Shown piece by piece: positions 25,545-34,101 of a stretch of DNA of 64,000 nt. Where the stretch lies: assembly GCA_002336105.1 (NCBI GenBank), contig DDEQ01000012.1, positions 84,300-148,299 of the forward strand, read 5' to 3'. This DNA comes from Chthonomonas sp. UBA1950 (GTDB taxonomy: Bacteria; Armatimonadota; Fimbriimonadia; Fimbriimonadales; Fimbriimonadaceae). The notes beneath the pieces are model-generated. The model was not told the origin of the DNA. It was given only the letters and a program-made list of their open reading frames with translations, and searched no databases. Numbering within the stretch: the first letter of the stretch is position 1; each line of letters starts with the position of its first letter. A program made the translations under genes and the position numbers.

Positions 25545-26984
25545 GTGCCTAACCCAGCCGATACAGACCAAGCACCAGGACAAATTCACGAGAACGCTTC
25601 GAGAGTCGTATGGGCTCTCGCTTGGCCAGCGGTTGCGCTGAACTCCCTTCAGGTCATCAATACGCTTCTCGACAGAGGGTTTATTGGACACTTACAACCC
25701 TTTGCTTTGACCGCACATGGCGGCGCGACAAACGTCATGTTCCTGATGTTCTCATTGGCGGTTGCGCTGTCAACAGGTGCGACTGCTTTAGTGAGTCGAG
25801 CCTTTGGAGCCGGCGACCATACGGAATACCGCAGATCCGCGCAAGAGGCTTTTAGTCTAGCGGTCTTTGGTGGGATTACGGTCGCGTTGGTAACCATCAT
25901 CATCTCGCCGTTCGCTGCTTCGGCACTACTACCCGCTACCGACGTCGACGCGAAGAAAGCAATGGTCGGTTTTCTGACCGCGTTTGCATTGAGTTTGCCT
26001 CCCGCCTTTATCATCAATACGTTGGCAGGCTCTTTACGCGGTGTTGGAGACACCAAGAGCCCGATGGTGATCTCAGGAGTTCAGATTTTTCTGCATATGG
26101 CTCTGAACTTCATGTTGATTTTCCCAGCACATAAACTTGGTGGCATAAGGATTCCTGGAGCCGATCTAGGTTTGACCGGTGCAGGTACCGCTCAGGCAAT
26201 TAGTGGGTGGCTAGCGACCGTAGCCTATGTTCTGTACATCCCGAGAACAAAACTCGGCAAGGTTCATCCATTCCGGTTACCTGCATGGGATTGGTCTAAA
26301 CGAATTCTTCGTGTGGCAGTGCCAGCAGGAGTTATGTCGACATTGCGAGTCTTCTCAATGACGGCTTTTACTCTGGTCCTGAAGCAGGTCGCAGATGCGT
26401 CTGCCGCCATTGCTGCCATGAGCGTTGCCTTTGCAATCGAGTCGATTATGTTCATGCCTTCGTTTGGCTTGTCGGCTGCCGCAGGGGCTTTAGTTGGGCA
26501 GAGTCTAGGAATGAAAAGACCTGACAGAGCATCGCGACTGGGTTGGATCGCTGGTCATTATGCAGCTCTAGTCACGATGATCCTTGTTACACCGATCTAT
26601 ATTGCTGCTCCCGGGATTATCGACTTTTTGGTTGGAGGGAAGCAGGATATCGCCCAAGAGGCGACCACGCTCTTGCGCTGCCTCTGCACGACTGAGTTTC
26701 TCTTTGGCTATGCAATGGTGATGATCGGTTCGATGCAGGGCGCGGGCGATACTGTCCGTCCTCTTTGGATCATGTTGATCTCACTTTGGGGATTACGCCT
26801 TCCATTGGCTATTCTCTTGGCGTTGCCAACCGGATTTCCGTTTTTGGGTTTCTTTCACCTTCCGGTTGGGCTCGGAATGGGCGCATTTGGGGCATGGATT
26901 GCGATGGCTTCCACGCAAGCAATCCAAGGCATTCTTTCGCTCATTGCCTTTCAACAAGGTAAGTGGAAAACCGCTCGTGTATAA
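25545..26984 (+). CDS. MATE family efflux transporter
   Basis: This inner-membrane exporter has about 12 hydrophobic segments in two similar halves. Family patterns include RVVWALAWPAVALNSLQVINTLLDRGFIGHL at the N-terminus, LVSRAFGAGDHTEYRRSAQEA in the first half, and GALVGQSLGMKRPDRASRLGW in the second. MATE proteins expel cationic compounds in exchange for Na+ or H+. The GTG at 25545 gives 479 residues and begins after the palindrome at 25466-25534. An in-frame TTG at 25500 lies inside that palindrome and is less likely. The 3' end lies 48 bases before rpmH, and the rnpA-frame open region begins within it. Confidence 0.9.
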   Translation: MPNPADTDQAPGQIHENASRVVWALAWPAVALNSLQVINTLLDRGFIGHLQPFALTAHGGATNVMFLMFSLAVALSTGATALVSRAFGAGDHTEYRRSAQEAFSLAVFGGITVALVTIIISPFAASALLPATDVDAKKAMVGFLTAFALSLPPAFIINTLAGSLRGVGDTKSPMVISGVQIFLHMALNFMLIFPAHKLGGIRIPGADLGLTGAGTAQAISGWLATVAYVLYIPRTKLGKVHPFRLPAWDWSKRILRVAVPAGVMSTLRVFSMTAFTLVLKQVADASAAIAAMSVAFAIESIMFMPSFGLSAAAGALVGQSLGMKRPDRASRLGWIAGHYAALVTMILVTPIYIAAPGIIDFLVGGKQDIAQEATTLLRCLCTTEFLFGYAMVMIGSMQGAGDTVRPLWIMLISLWGLRLPLAILLALPTGFPFLGFFHLPVGLGMGAFGAWIAMASTQAIQGILSLIAFQQGKWKTARV

Positions 26985-27032
26985 GTAGGGGTATACTCTC
27001 GTGTTCCGACCACAAAGAGAGTCTGTTAAGCT

Positions 27033-27167
27033 ATGAAGCGAACTTATCAACCAAACCGACGACACCGCCAGACCACACACGGCTTCCGCGTGCGAATGCG
27101 GGATACCGATGGACAGAACGTCCTGAAGCGCCGCCGACTGAAGGGTCGCAAGAGAATTTCGGCCTGA
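27033..27167 (+). CDS. rpmH: 50S ribosomal protein L34
   Basis: This 44-residue ribosomal protein reads MKRTYQPNRRHR at the start and KRRRLKGRKRISA at the end, the standard L34 pattern (length 44-47). It is too short for ordinary ORF lists but certain by sequence. The ATG at 27033 has an AAAGAGAG element ending 12 bases upstream. A TATACT element at 26992-26997 could be a -10 box, with no clear -35. The gene lies entirely inside an open frame continuing into rnpA, and its TGA (27165-27167) overlaps a CTG in the rnpA frame. Rapidly co-expressed rpmH-rnpA is conserved across bacteria. Confidence 0.97.
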   Translation: MKRTYQPNRRHRQTTHGFRVRMRDTDGQNVLKRRRLKGRKRISA

Positions 27168-27499
27168 ACGGTCCTAGCAAATCTCGTTTTGACGTCATCT
27201 TTGGCGAAGGTCGGAGAGTAGCAGGGAGTTTAGCCCGCCTCACGACCTTGCCCGGTACCGGGCTTGTTGGCGTTGCTACCGCCAAAAAAATCGGGGGTAA
27301 ACCCGATCGGAATCGAGCCAAGCGCCGATTCAAAGAAGCCATTCGACTTCAAAGCGAGATGCTGGATCCTCGTCTCGATTACGTTTTTGTCGTTCTTGCT
27401 AAAGAAGCAGAGCCACCCTTCATGAAAGTCCATGAAGAGGTTGCAGTGTTGATCGATCAGGCGAAGCAGCGATGGGCAAAAGAATTGGCGTCTTCCTAA
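27164..27499 (+). CDS. rnpA: Ribonuclease P protein component
   Basis: RnpA is the protein subunit of RNase P, which matures the 5' ends of tRNAs together with the RnpB RNA. The core is clear: SRFDVIFGEGRRVAGSLARL, then VATAKKIGGKPDRNRAKRRFKEAI, the RNR-type signature. Start choice is the problem. The only standard starts in frame are a GTG at 26963 (inside the MATE gene) and a TTG at 27248 (inside the domain). A CTG at 27164 overlaps the rpmH stop as CTGA and would give 111 residues, the normal size, with AAGAGAA upstream. The alternative is a longer form that includes the frame across rpmH. Its 3' end overlaps yidD by 28 bases. Confidence 0.9.
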   Translation: MNGPSKSRFDVIFGEGRRVAGSLARLTTLPGTGLVGVATAKKIGGKPDRNRAKRRFKEAIRLQSEMLDPRLDYVFVVLAKEAEPPFMKVHEEVAVLIDQAKQRWAKELASS

Positions 27500-27681
27500 T
27501 TCGCGCATACCAAATTGGTTTTGCGTGGTTGCCGCCCACATGCCGATACACTCCGAGTTGTTCGCAATACACGCTCGAAGCAGTGCAACGCTATGGACTC
27601 ATAAAGGGTAGTTGGATGGGGTTAAAACGAATTTGTCGCTGTCACCCGTTTCACCCCGGAGGTCACGACCCAGTTCCATAG
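27472..27681 (+). CDS. yidD: Membrane protein insertion efficiency factor YidD
   Basis: This 69-residue peripheral inner-membrane protein aids YidC-dependent insertion. The family signatures are complete: WLPPTCRYTPSCSQYTLEAV and RCHPFHPGGHDPVP, with three conserved Cys residues. The ATG at 27472 lies inside the end of rnpA, so the two genes overlap by 28 bases in different frames, as in many bacteria. It sits between rnpA and yidC in the conserved rpmH-rnpA-yidD-yidC order. Confidence 0.95.
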   Translation: MGKRIGVFLIRAYQIGFAWLPPTCRYTPSCSQYTLEAVQRYGLIKGSWMGLKRICRCHPFHPGGHDPVP

Positions 27682-27728
27682 GGCGCGGTCGTCCATAATC
27701 AATACTCGCAATCCTAAACCACAAAGTT

Positions 27729-29201
27729 ATGTCGCGTCCTGCCCCAACCCCGAAGCAGAATTTTCTTCAAACCGCCCTGATCATGATTGTGGTCTTTTTG
27801 GGCATGCGGCTTTTCTTAGGCAGCAACACTCCTTCGGCGGTTGAATACTCATTTCAGCCGGGCGTCAAGAAGGAGCTGAAGTCGAGCGAAGAAGTCCTTG
27901 AAGCCATCAAGGATGTGAGCCGAAGAGTCGAGTCCGCAGATCCACTGAACCGGATTGATCCAAGTGAGATCACGCGCAACCTACTTCCAGCCTATCAGCG
28001 CTTTCTCGAAGAAGACGTTACGAAGAAGAAGTATGAGCAGAAATACGCAAATGGCTTGAAATATCAAGCCATGATCATTGCTGCGGATGCAGAACTCAGA
28101 GGCGGCATCGTTGCCAACAACACGGGCCTGATTCGGCAAGCTTATAACTCGCTAGAGAAGATCGATCGTACAAACGGCCAGACTCCAGCCTGGGTCACCC
28201 CCTTTGAGTTGCCTACCGGCGAGAAAATCACCGGACACGAGCTGTTTACCAAGCTGATTTCTACGCTGAGTGATCGCAACAAGACGGACCTCATTTGGGG
28301 TGCGATTCCCGGCGGATTTGCATTCATCGACTTCTTGGTGAAGATGACAGGTGCAGTTCCAGGCTTCAGCTATGCGTTTGCCGGTTTCTTGCTCGCGATT
28401 GTGGTTCGCTCCATCGTTTTCCCTCTGGCGCAGAAGCAGATCATGTCTTCGCGACAGATGTCTCAGTTGATGCCGCGCATCAAAGAGATTAAAGAGAAAT
28501 ACGCTGACAACCAGGTCGAGATGAACACGAAGACCATGGAACTCTACAAAGAGTACGGCATTAACCCGTTCTCTGGATGTGTTCCCGCACTGATTCAATT
28601 GCCGCTCTTCTTGACGGTTTACCAGTGCATGATCCACTACCAATTTGAGTTCACGAAGGGACACTTCCTGTGGATCAACGAAGCTTCGAGCCGCGCGACC
28701 CATGGCTTCCTCGGTGCAAACCTCGGTCAGCAAGATTACATCCTCGTTTTCATCTACGGCGTCTCCATGTGCGTGACATCGTTGCTCACGCCTGTCTCTG
28801 ACCCAACCCAAGTGAAGCAGCAAAGACTAATGGGTATCGGCATGTCGCTGATGTTCACGGTCATGATGTTCACCGGTATGTTCCCGGTTGTTTCCGGGTT
28901 CGTTCTGTATTGGATCTTTACTAACTTGCTCGCGACAGCTCAATCATTGCGTGCCTATAGACTGCCGTTACCTCCACTCGTTAAGGTCAACACACCTAGC
29001 GGAGGCGTCTATCCGAGTGGTTCAAAGAAAGCTTCGCAAGGCCGTTGGGCACAGATGATGGACCAGGCTCGACAGGTTGCTGAGGAAAAGGCAAACCAGG
29101 CCCAGCAACAGCAGTCTCAGCCGGGAAAGAAACCGCTCGATCCTCCGAATGACGGCGGAACGGGAACATCTGCTAAACACAAACCAAAGAAGCGAAACTA
29201 A
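27729..29201 (+). CDS. yidC: YidC/Oxa1 family membrane protein insertase
   Basis: This 490-residue insertase places proteins into the inner membrane. An N-terminal membrane segment (about residues 11-27) is followed by a helical periplasmic region of about 170 residues, shorter and different from the beta-rich P1 domain of proteobacterial YidC. The conserved Oxa1 core begins near residue 220 (FAGFLLAIVVRSIVFPLAQKQ, PRIKEIKEKYAD, GINPFSGCVPALIQLPLF). The C-terminal 60 residues are Gln/Lys-rich. It ends the rpmH-rnpA-yidD-yidC block and is followed by a strong terminator at 29209-29250. Confidence 0.95.
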   Translation: MSRPAPTPKQNFLQTALIMIVVFLGMRLFLGSNTPSAVEYSFQPGVKKELKSSEEVLEAIKDVSRRVESADPLNRIDPSEITRNLLPAYQRFLEEDVTKKKYEQKYANGLKYQAMIIAADAELRGGIVANNTGLIRQAYNSLEKIDRTNGQTPAWVTPFELPTGEKITGHELFTKLISTLSDRNKTDLIWGAIPGGFAFIDFLVKMTGAVPGFSYAFAGFLLAIVVRSIVFPLAQKQIMSSRQMSQLMPRIKEIKEKYADNQVEMNTKTMELYKEYGINPFSGCVPALIQLPLFLTVYQCMIHYQFEFTKGHFLWINEASSRATHGFLGANLGQQDYILVFIYGVSMCVTSLLTPVSDPTQVKQQRLMGIGMSLMFTVMMFTGMFPVVSGFVLYWIFTNLLATAQSLRAYRLPLPPLVKVNTPSGGVYPSGSKKASQGRWAQMMDQARQVAEEKANQAQQQQSQPGKKPLDPPNDGGTGTSAKHKPKKRN

Positions 29202-29208
29202 ACCAAAG

Positions 29209-29250
29209 CAACAAAACCCCAACTTCCTTGCGGAAGTTGGGGTTTTGTTG
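29209..29250 (+). terminator. Perfect 19-bp intrinsic terminator after yidC
   Basis: Arms 29209-29227 and 29232-29250 form a perfect 19-bp stem with a TTGC loop. The 3' arm ends in a T-rich stretch (GGTTTTGTTG), which can serve as the U-tract. It lies 8 bases after the yidC stop and closes the rpmH-rnpA-yidD-yidC unit. The A-rich 5' arm means it may also work in the other direction. Confidence 0.88.
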
Positions 29251-29266
29251 TAGTTTGTAAGCGACA

Positions 29267-29641
29267 ATGGACGAAAATAGGCGGTTGAGAAATAGGCGTC
29301 TATGGCTATTCTGCCTTTGGCTGTGTTGTCTTCCAGTTATCTTGCTGGAAGGAAAAATTATTGCTCTCCTTGGTGGTTTGGCTCTTGGTTTTGTTCTCCT
29401 GAAGAAGAGCTTACGACCGACTTCCTGGGGCTATTTAGGCGCAACGGTTCTTGTGATCTCGTTGATCGTTCCAGTCGATATTTCATTCCGTAACTACCCG
29501 GGCAGTCCGCATTTTGTAAAAGTAGTTTACGGATTGCCAGGGAAACAACTGAGCGATGCGGCAAAACGAAAGGAAGTGATCTTGGGTGGTTGCGTGGTGA
29601 ATCCTCCTCCTTTTGACGTTCAGTATTTGCTCGTTTGGTGA
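29267..29641 (+). CDS. Small membrane protein of unknown function
   Basis: This 124-residue protein is not recognised. A charged N-terminus (MDENRRLRNRR) is followed by two or three hydrophobic segments (about residues 12-26, 29-45 and 56-71) and a soluble tail of about 50 residues. The tail contains CVVNPPPFDVQYLLVW and no catalytic motif that I can name. The ATG at 29267 has no clear ribosome site, and it follows a strong terminator by 16 bases, so its promoter must overlap that terminator or it is expressed by read-through. It is convergent with the ZipA-like gene, with one base between stops. Confidence 0.5.
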   Translation: MDENRRLRNRRLWLFCLWLCCLPVILLEGKIIALLGGLALGFVLLKKSLRPTSWGYLGATVLVISLIVPVDISFRNYPGSPHFVKVVYGLPGKQLSDAAKRKEVILGGCVVNPPPFDVQYLLVW

Positions 29642-29642
29642 C

Positions 29643-30551
29643 CTAAAAGAGGTCGAGGGCAGACGCACTTCCGGGCAAGATATTTGCCTTTTGCATGAGG
29701 CCGATGCCCTGTTTGATGGTGTCGGTCATTTCGTTAGCGACTCTTTGAGTGAGCTGACGTTCGCTGTCATCGGCGATGACACAGTCGAGGGTTCCTGCTA
29801 TGACCTGAGCGGCGTGAATCATGCCTTGAAGGGCAATGAGTGGATCTGGACACTTTGGGAGGCTGAATCCAAGCGTAATTCCTTCGTGAACTGCCCCGAG
29901 TTGAACCGCGGATAAAGCAAAAGACTCTGTCGAGCCAATTGGAGTGACGCTGAACAGCGGCGCTGGATGCCCTGGCGCAGTCCAATCAAACGACCCGGTG
30001 GGCGAAAAAGTCAAACCTAAGCGAGCGCAAACCACCCATAACTCGTGTTCCGAAAAGAAGCCCTTACGGGGCAAGACAACCAGAGATACTCCTACATCGA
30101 GAGCTTCGCGGAACTTTACGAGAGCCTTGGCAACTTGGTCAACATCATCGGGCGGCGGCATTGGCATCGCCTTTCTTTGCAAGGCAGGGGCGTACTGCTC
30201 GGCAGCTCCTAGCAAGTGCCGGGCGGCTTGAGAGCTTAGATAACCTTGAGGTGTGATGATTTTCCAAGCCAGCGACAAGGAATCGTAAGAACCGTTTGTG
30301 TTAGGCGTGAGCGGTTGCCAAGTTTGGCTTGCGGGCGCCATGCAGAACATTTCTGGCTGCCCTAGAGCCTGATACCAGTTGGGTTGTAGCAATGGGGCGA
30401 CTGTCGCGGCAGGGATGGAACGAGGACCAACGAACTCGATCACAAACTGGGTGCGGTGTCTTGGTCCTGCAACCAACAACGGAACCTGGGGGTTTTTGAG
30501 GGCACAGGTGGGATCGGGCTGCAGTGGTTCGCCGAATAAATCAGTGCTCAT
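29643..30551 (-). CDS. Protein with a ZipA-like C-terminal (FtsZ-binding) domain
   Basis: This 302-residue protein is probably cytoplasmic. From about residue 150 the order of elements matches the E. coli ZipA C-terminal domain: SLVVLPRKGFFSEHELW (strand and helix), APLFSVTPIG (PALFSLANM in ZipA), HEGITLGFSLPKCPDPLIAL ([20 protein letters not shown] in ZipA), then AQVIAGTLDCVIADDSERQLT ([21 protein letters not shown] in ZipA). ZipA binds the FtsZ tail at the division site. Unlike ZipA this protein has no N-terminal membrane anchor; the first 145 residues are unrecognised. The call rests on my recall of the family and needs a profile search. Confidence 0.55.
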   Translation of the reverse strand: MSTDLFGEPLQPDPTCALKNPQVPLLVAGPRHRTQFVIEFVGPRSIPAATVAPLLQPNWYQALGQPEMFCMAPASQTWQPLTPNTNGSYDSLSLAWKIITPQGYLSSQAARHLLGAAEQYAPALQRKAMPMPPPDDVDQVAKALVKFREALDVGVSLVVLPRKGFFSEHELWVVCARLGLTFSPTGSFDWTAPGHPAPLFSVTPIGSTESFALSAVQLGAVHEGITLGFSLPKCPDPLIALQGMIHAAQVIAGTLDCVIADDSERQLTQRVANEMTDTIKQGIGLMQKANILPGSASALDLF

Positions 30552-30596
30552 CGCGGCATTAGGTTACCGTTGAGCCAAACGAACCATCTATAAAAC

Positions 30597-31979
30597 CTAG
30601 ATAAGTTCGGCTGATAATCCCCAACGATGTGCCTTTGTGACGCGGACATTCACCAACCGTCCAGCACACTCCCTCCCGGAGTTGAAATGAACCATCTTGT
30701 AATCTCTTGTGAATCCTTGGAGCTTGTTCGGGTCTTTGGCTGAGGCACCCTCTACGAGCACTTCGACTTCGCGTCCAACGTAAGATTCATTCAGTTCACA
30801 AGTGATCTCGTTTTGCCTTTCAATTAGTCGATTCAGTCGTTCTTTCTTGACTTTCGAGGAAATCTGATCTTTGCGGTCTCCCGCTTCAGTTCCAGGCCGG
30901 GTTGAGTAGGCAAACATATAAGCCCCATCAAACCGTACTCTTTCGATTAATGCCATTGTTTCTTCGAACTGCTCGTCTGTTTCACCGGGGAACCCAACGA
31001 TGATGTCGGTAGTCAGCGTGACCCCAGCTACTTTGGAGCGCAACTCCTCGACAATCTCAAGATAAGACTCGACCGTATAGACACGGTGCATCTGTCGAAG
31101 CACTTCATCACTACCAGATTGCACAGGAAGATGGATGCTCTCGACGACTTTGGGGCAATCCCGAATCGTCTCGATCAGATCTGCTTTGAAGTCGCGAGGG
31201 TAAGGCGACGTGAATCGAATACGCTCAATTCCGTCGATTTGAGAAATCTTCCACAAAAGCTTGCTGAACGGCACTTGGCCTTCAAGTAGGTTCTTGCCAT
31301 AGCTGTTGACGGTTTGCCCCAAGAGCGTGATCTCCTTTGTACCTTGCTCCGCGAGAACTCGGACCTCTTGAAGAATGTCTTCGGTTGGTCTTGAACGTTC
31401 ACGCCCACGGGTAGTTGGAACAATACAAAACGTACAGAATTTGTCGCAACCGTATTGGATGGGAACGAAAGCTTTGACTTTTGCGGCGCGTCCGAGATGG
31501 CGTTGAGGTACGTCTTCGACCACCTTGCCCTTTCGGTCGGGCAAGTCAAGTCGCATTTGGAATCGCTTCTTTTGAGCGGCCTCTTCCACCAAGCCAGGTA
31601 GCTGACCTAGATCTCCGGTTCCTAAGACAAAATCGACGTGCGGTGCCCTTCTGCGAATCTCCTTCGCGCGTGCCTGCGCCATGCACCCACAAACACCGAT
31701 AATCATGTGCGGACGAGTGTCTTTGATGAGCAACAACTCGCCTAGCATCGAAAACGCTTTATCTTCTGGCTTCTTGCGAACAGAGCAAGTATTAAGGATG
31801 ACGACGTGGGCATCAAGCATCGTGCGACTTGGTTCAAATCCAAGGTCGCGAAGGTAAAGCCCCATCTGTTCGCTGTCTTCGTCGTTCATTTGGCAACCCC
31901 ATGTCTGGATGAAGTAGGTACCTCGACGTTTCTTTGGGTGCTCTGATTTGCTGATGAATTCAGGCTGCAGAAGCTGCAT
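30597..31979 (-). CDS. miaB: tRNA-2-methylthio-N6-dimethylallyladenosine synthase
   Basis: This radical-SAM methylthiotransferase adds the 2-methylthio group to i6A37 in tRNAs. The N-terminal domain has FIQTWGCQMNDEDSEQM, an LNTCSVRKKPEDKAFS cluster site and a third Cys in VCGCMAQ, together binding one Fe-S cluster. The radical-SAM motif is CDKFCTFC in IQYGCDKFCTFCIVP, followed by GRERSRP and TRAM-domain-like C-terminal sequence. The ATG at 31979 gives 460 residues. A TTG at 32015 would add 12 residues. The combination GCQMNDEDSE favours MiaB over MtaB or RimO. It starts about 120 bases from the divergent TonB receptor gene. Confidence 0.94.
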   Translation of the reverse strand: MQLLQPEFISKSEHPKKRRGTYFIQTWGCQMNDEDSEQMGLYLRDLGFEPSRTMLDAHVVILNTCSVRKKPEDKAFSMLGELLLIKDTRPHMIIGVCGCMAQARAKEIRRRAPHVDFVLGTGDLGQLPGLVEEAAQKKRFQMRLDLPDRKGKVVEDVPQRHLGRAAKVKAFVPIQYGCDKFCTFCIVPTTRGRERSRPTEDILQEVRVLAEQGTKEITLLGQTVNSYGKNLLEGQVPFSKLLWKISQIDGIERIRFTSPYPRDFKADLIETIRDCPKVVESIHLPVQSGSDEVLRQMHRVYTVESYLEIVEELRSKVAGVTLTTDIIVGFPGETDEQFEETMALIERVRFDGAYMFAYSTRPGTEAGDRKDQISSKVKKERLNRLIERQNEITCELNESYVGREVEVLVEGASAKDPNKLQGFTRDYKMVHFNSGRECAGRLVNVRVTKAHRWGLSAELI

Positions 31980-32099
31980 TAAGAAGAATAGGATACCTTG
32001 CGCGAACGAACGCAAACATACGAGACCTGCAGCCTTTCATGTACGGACGTTCGCTCAATTTTCCGAATCGTTCAGTATGGGTTTTAAGCCTTCACTTAT

Positions 32100-34094
32100 A
32101 TGAATCGAATGAGAACTGTAATTGGAATTGCTTGTTTGTTATCTGCTAAACAAGTGTTGGCGCAGCAGGATGCCAAGGACTTAGCAAAACTAGACCTTGA
32201 CCAACTGATGAACATTGAGGTGACGGCGGCTACAAAGAAACTTGAAAAGCTCCAAAACATCGCCTCGGCAGTCTTTGTGATCAACCAAGACGACATAAAA
32301 CACTCAGGTGCTCGCACGATTCCCGAATTGCTAAGGCTTGTGCCTGGTTTCGAGGTCGCTCAAATCAGCGGGAACGCTTGGCGTGTTTCGGCGAGAGGTT
32401 TTAACGCCGGGTTTGGAAACAAACTTCTTGTGCTTGTTGATGGGCGGAATGTCTATACCCAACTCCATAACGGGGTGTATTGGGAATCCCTGAACATCCT
32501 TCTGGATGATATTGAGCGAATCGAAGTAGTTCGCGGTCCAGGCGGCGCTCTTTGGGGTTCGAACGCCGTGAATGGCGTTGTCAACATCATTACCAAATCT
32601 GCCCTAGATACGTCTGAGGATCTGGTGAAGGTGTCCTACGGAAGCTCAGGACTGAATGACAATGCCTTTCGGCTTGTTCGAAGAGTCGGGGACGCCTCGG
32701 TCAGAACATACGGCATGTTTCAGGAAACACCGGAAACCCGAAACATGAAAGGTAACGCGAATGGCGACACCACAAAAAACATGCAGGGCGGTTTTCGACT
32801 AGATAGCGTTAAAGACTCTGGACAATACACCTTGCAAGGTGACATCTATTCGATCAGGGAGACTCAGAACCTTGGTCTGCCAGACGTGACTGTTCCAGGA
32901 CCTAAAAAAGAAGAGTTCGATTATACGAACCACGGCGCAAGCCTAATGGGCAAGTGGCAGCGAAAATGGAGCGAGTCGGTGGCGACGAGTTTGCAGATAT
33001 ATTTCGACACATTTTATCGGCCGATGCCACAGCTAGAAGAGGGGCGAAACACGTTCGATGTCGATTTTACCGGAACAAGTAAGCAGGGAAAACACTCACT
33101 GACTGTAGGTGCAAATTACCGGACTTCAAAAGGAAATACAGTTGCGTCCGAGTACACCGTGTTGTCTCCCAGTTCGCGAACAATTGACATTTGGAGTTTG
33201 TATGGACAAGACGAGATTACGCTGAAGAAAGGGCTTTCCCTCGCTTTGGGAGGCAAGGCGGAGCACAATTCGATTTCACGACTGGAATTCCAGCCTACTG
33301 CCCGATTGCTTTTTTCCAAGAGTGACCGCGAGTCTTATTGGCTGGCAGCTTCTTCCAGTGTCAGGATCCCGGGTCAAGCAGAGCTAGATAGTCAAGCCCA
33401 ATTCTACAAAACTACCGATATTTCCAGTGGGTTGCCGGTGCTCGTCAAGCTGATTGGCAGTTCAGCCTTCAAACCTGAAAGAGCGAGCACGTTTGAGTCC
33501 GGGGCGCGGTTTGTTACTTCAAAGAACTTAACCCTGGATGTCTCGACTTATCTTTCGCATTATTCTAGCCTCCGCTCGTTCACCAACTTGACGCCCAGTC
33601 TATTGACCTCTCCTGTGACTTATATTCTCCAACCAGTGCAGATAGATAATCACCTTTCCGGTGACACTGCAGGAATTGAACTGTCGGTTCGCTTTCAACC
33701 AATGGCTCGTCTTCGCATGTCCGGAAGTTACGCCTATACCTCGCTAAGATTATCGTACGACCGCGGGCATGTGGACGCTTTGGATCTCTATGGAGATGAC
33801 GGTAGGGGAGAAGGACCGAGACATTCGGCATCTATCATGGCTAACTATGATTGTATGAAAGGCTGGGCCACTGATGTCTCACTCTTTTACAAAGACCATG
33901 ATATTGGTGGAACAGGTCAAGCAAATATCTCGTGGAACTTTCGAATCAGCTATGCGCCTTCCAAAGCCTTTGACATAGCTTTTGTTGGTTGTAATTTCGG
34001 GTCGAGCACCCTAAATATTCCAACGGGACGGCTTCACGAGATATTTGGTGCTTCCCTTCCTTCCGCAAGACTCGAGGCGAGGTGGCATTTCTAG
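32100..34094 (+). CDS. TonB-dependent outer-membrane receptor
   Basis: This 664-residue outer-membrane protein imports a siderophore, vitamin, sugar or other ligand using TonB energy. A signal peptide (about residues 4-21, VIGIACLLSAKQVLA) precedes a plug domain (about 45-165) with IPELLRLVPGFEV, VSARGFNAGFGNKLLVLVDGRNVY and ERIEVVRGPGGALWGSNAVNGVVNIITK. A 22-strand barrel follows and ends in an aromatic residue (RWHF). No TonB box is obvious before the plug. It leads the cluster with YfiR and the CHASE8 kinase. Plug features resemble colicin-I/vitamin-B12-like receptors. The ligand is unknown. Confidence 0.93.
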   Translation: MNRMRTVIGIACLLSAKQVLAQQDAKDLAKLDLDQLMNIEVTAATKKLEKLQNIASAVFVINQDDIKHSGARTIPELLRLVPGFEVAQISGNAWRVSARGFNAGFGNKLLVLVDGRNVYTQLHNGVYWESLNILLDDIERIEVVRGPGGALWGSNAVNGVVNIITKSALDTSEDLVKVSYGSSGLNDNAFRLVRRVGDASVRTYGMFQETPETRNMKGNANGDTTKNMQGGFRLDSVKDSGQYTLQGDIYSIRETQNLGLPDVTVPGPKKEEFDYTNHGASLMGKWQRKWSESVATSLQIYFDTFYRPMPQLEEGRNTFDVDFTGTSKQGKHSLTVGANYRTSKGNTVASEYTVLSPSSRTIDIWSLYGQDEITLKKGLSLALGGKAEHNSISRLEFQPTARLLFSKSDRESYWLAASSSVRIPGQAELDSQAQFYKTTDISSGLPVLVKLIGSSAFKPERASTFESGARFVTSKNLTLDVSTYLSHYSSLRSFTNLTPSLLTSPVTYILQPVQIDNHLSGDTAGIELSVRFQPMARLRMSGSYAYTSLRLSYDRGHVDALDLYGDDGRGEGPRHSASIMANYDCMKGWATDVSLFYKDHDIGGTGQANISWNFRISYAPSKAFDIAFVGCNFGSSTLNIPTGRLHEIFGASLPSARLEARWHF

Positions 34095-34101
34095 AAAACC
34101 A

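Noticed and set aside
28152..28823. A 223-residue open frame on the minus strand.
   Set aside because: It is entirely antisense to the conserved core of yidC; its composition is that of a reverse-frame shadow.
32016..32099. Possible cobalamin riboswitch before the TonB receptor.
   Set aside because: The gap to the divergent miaB is only about 120 bases and contains no B12-box-like element, too short for the full riboswitch.
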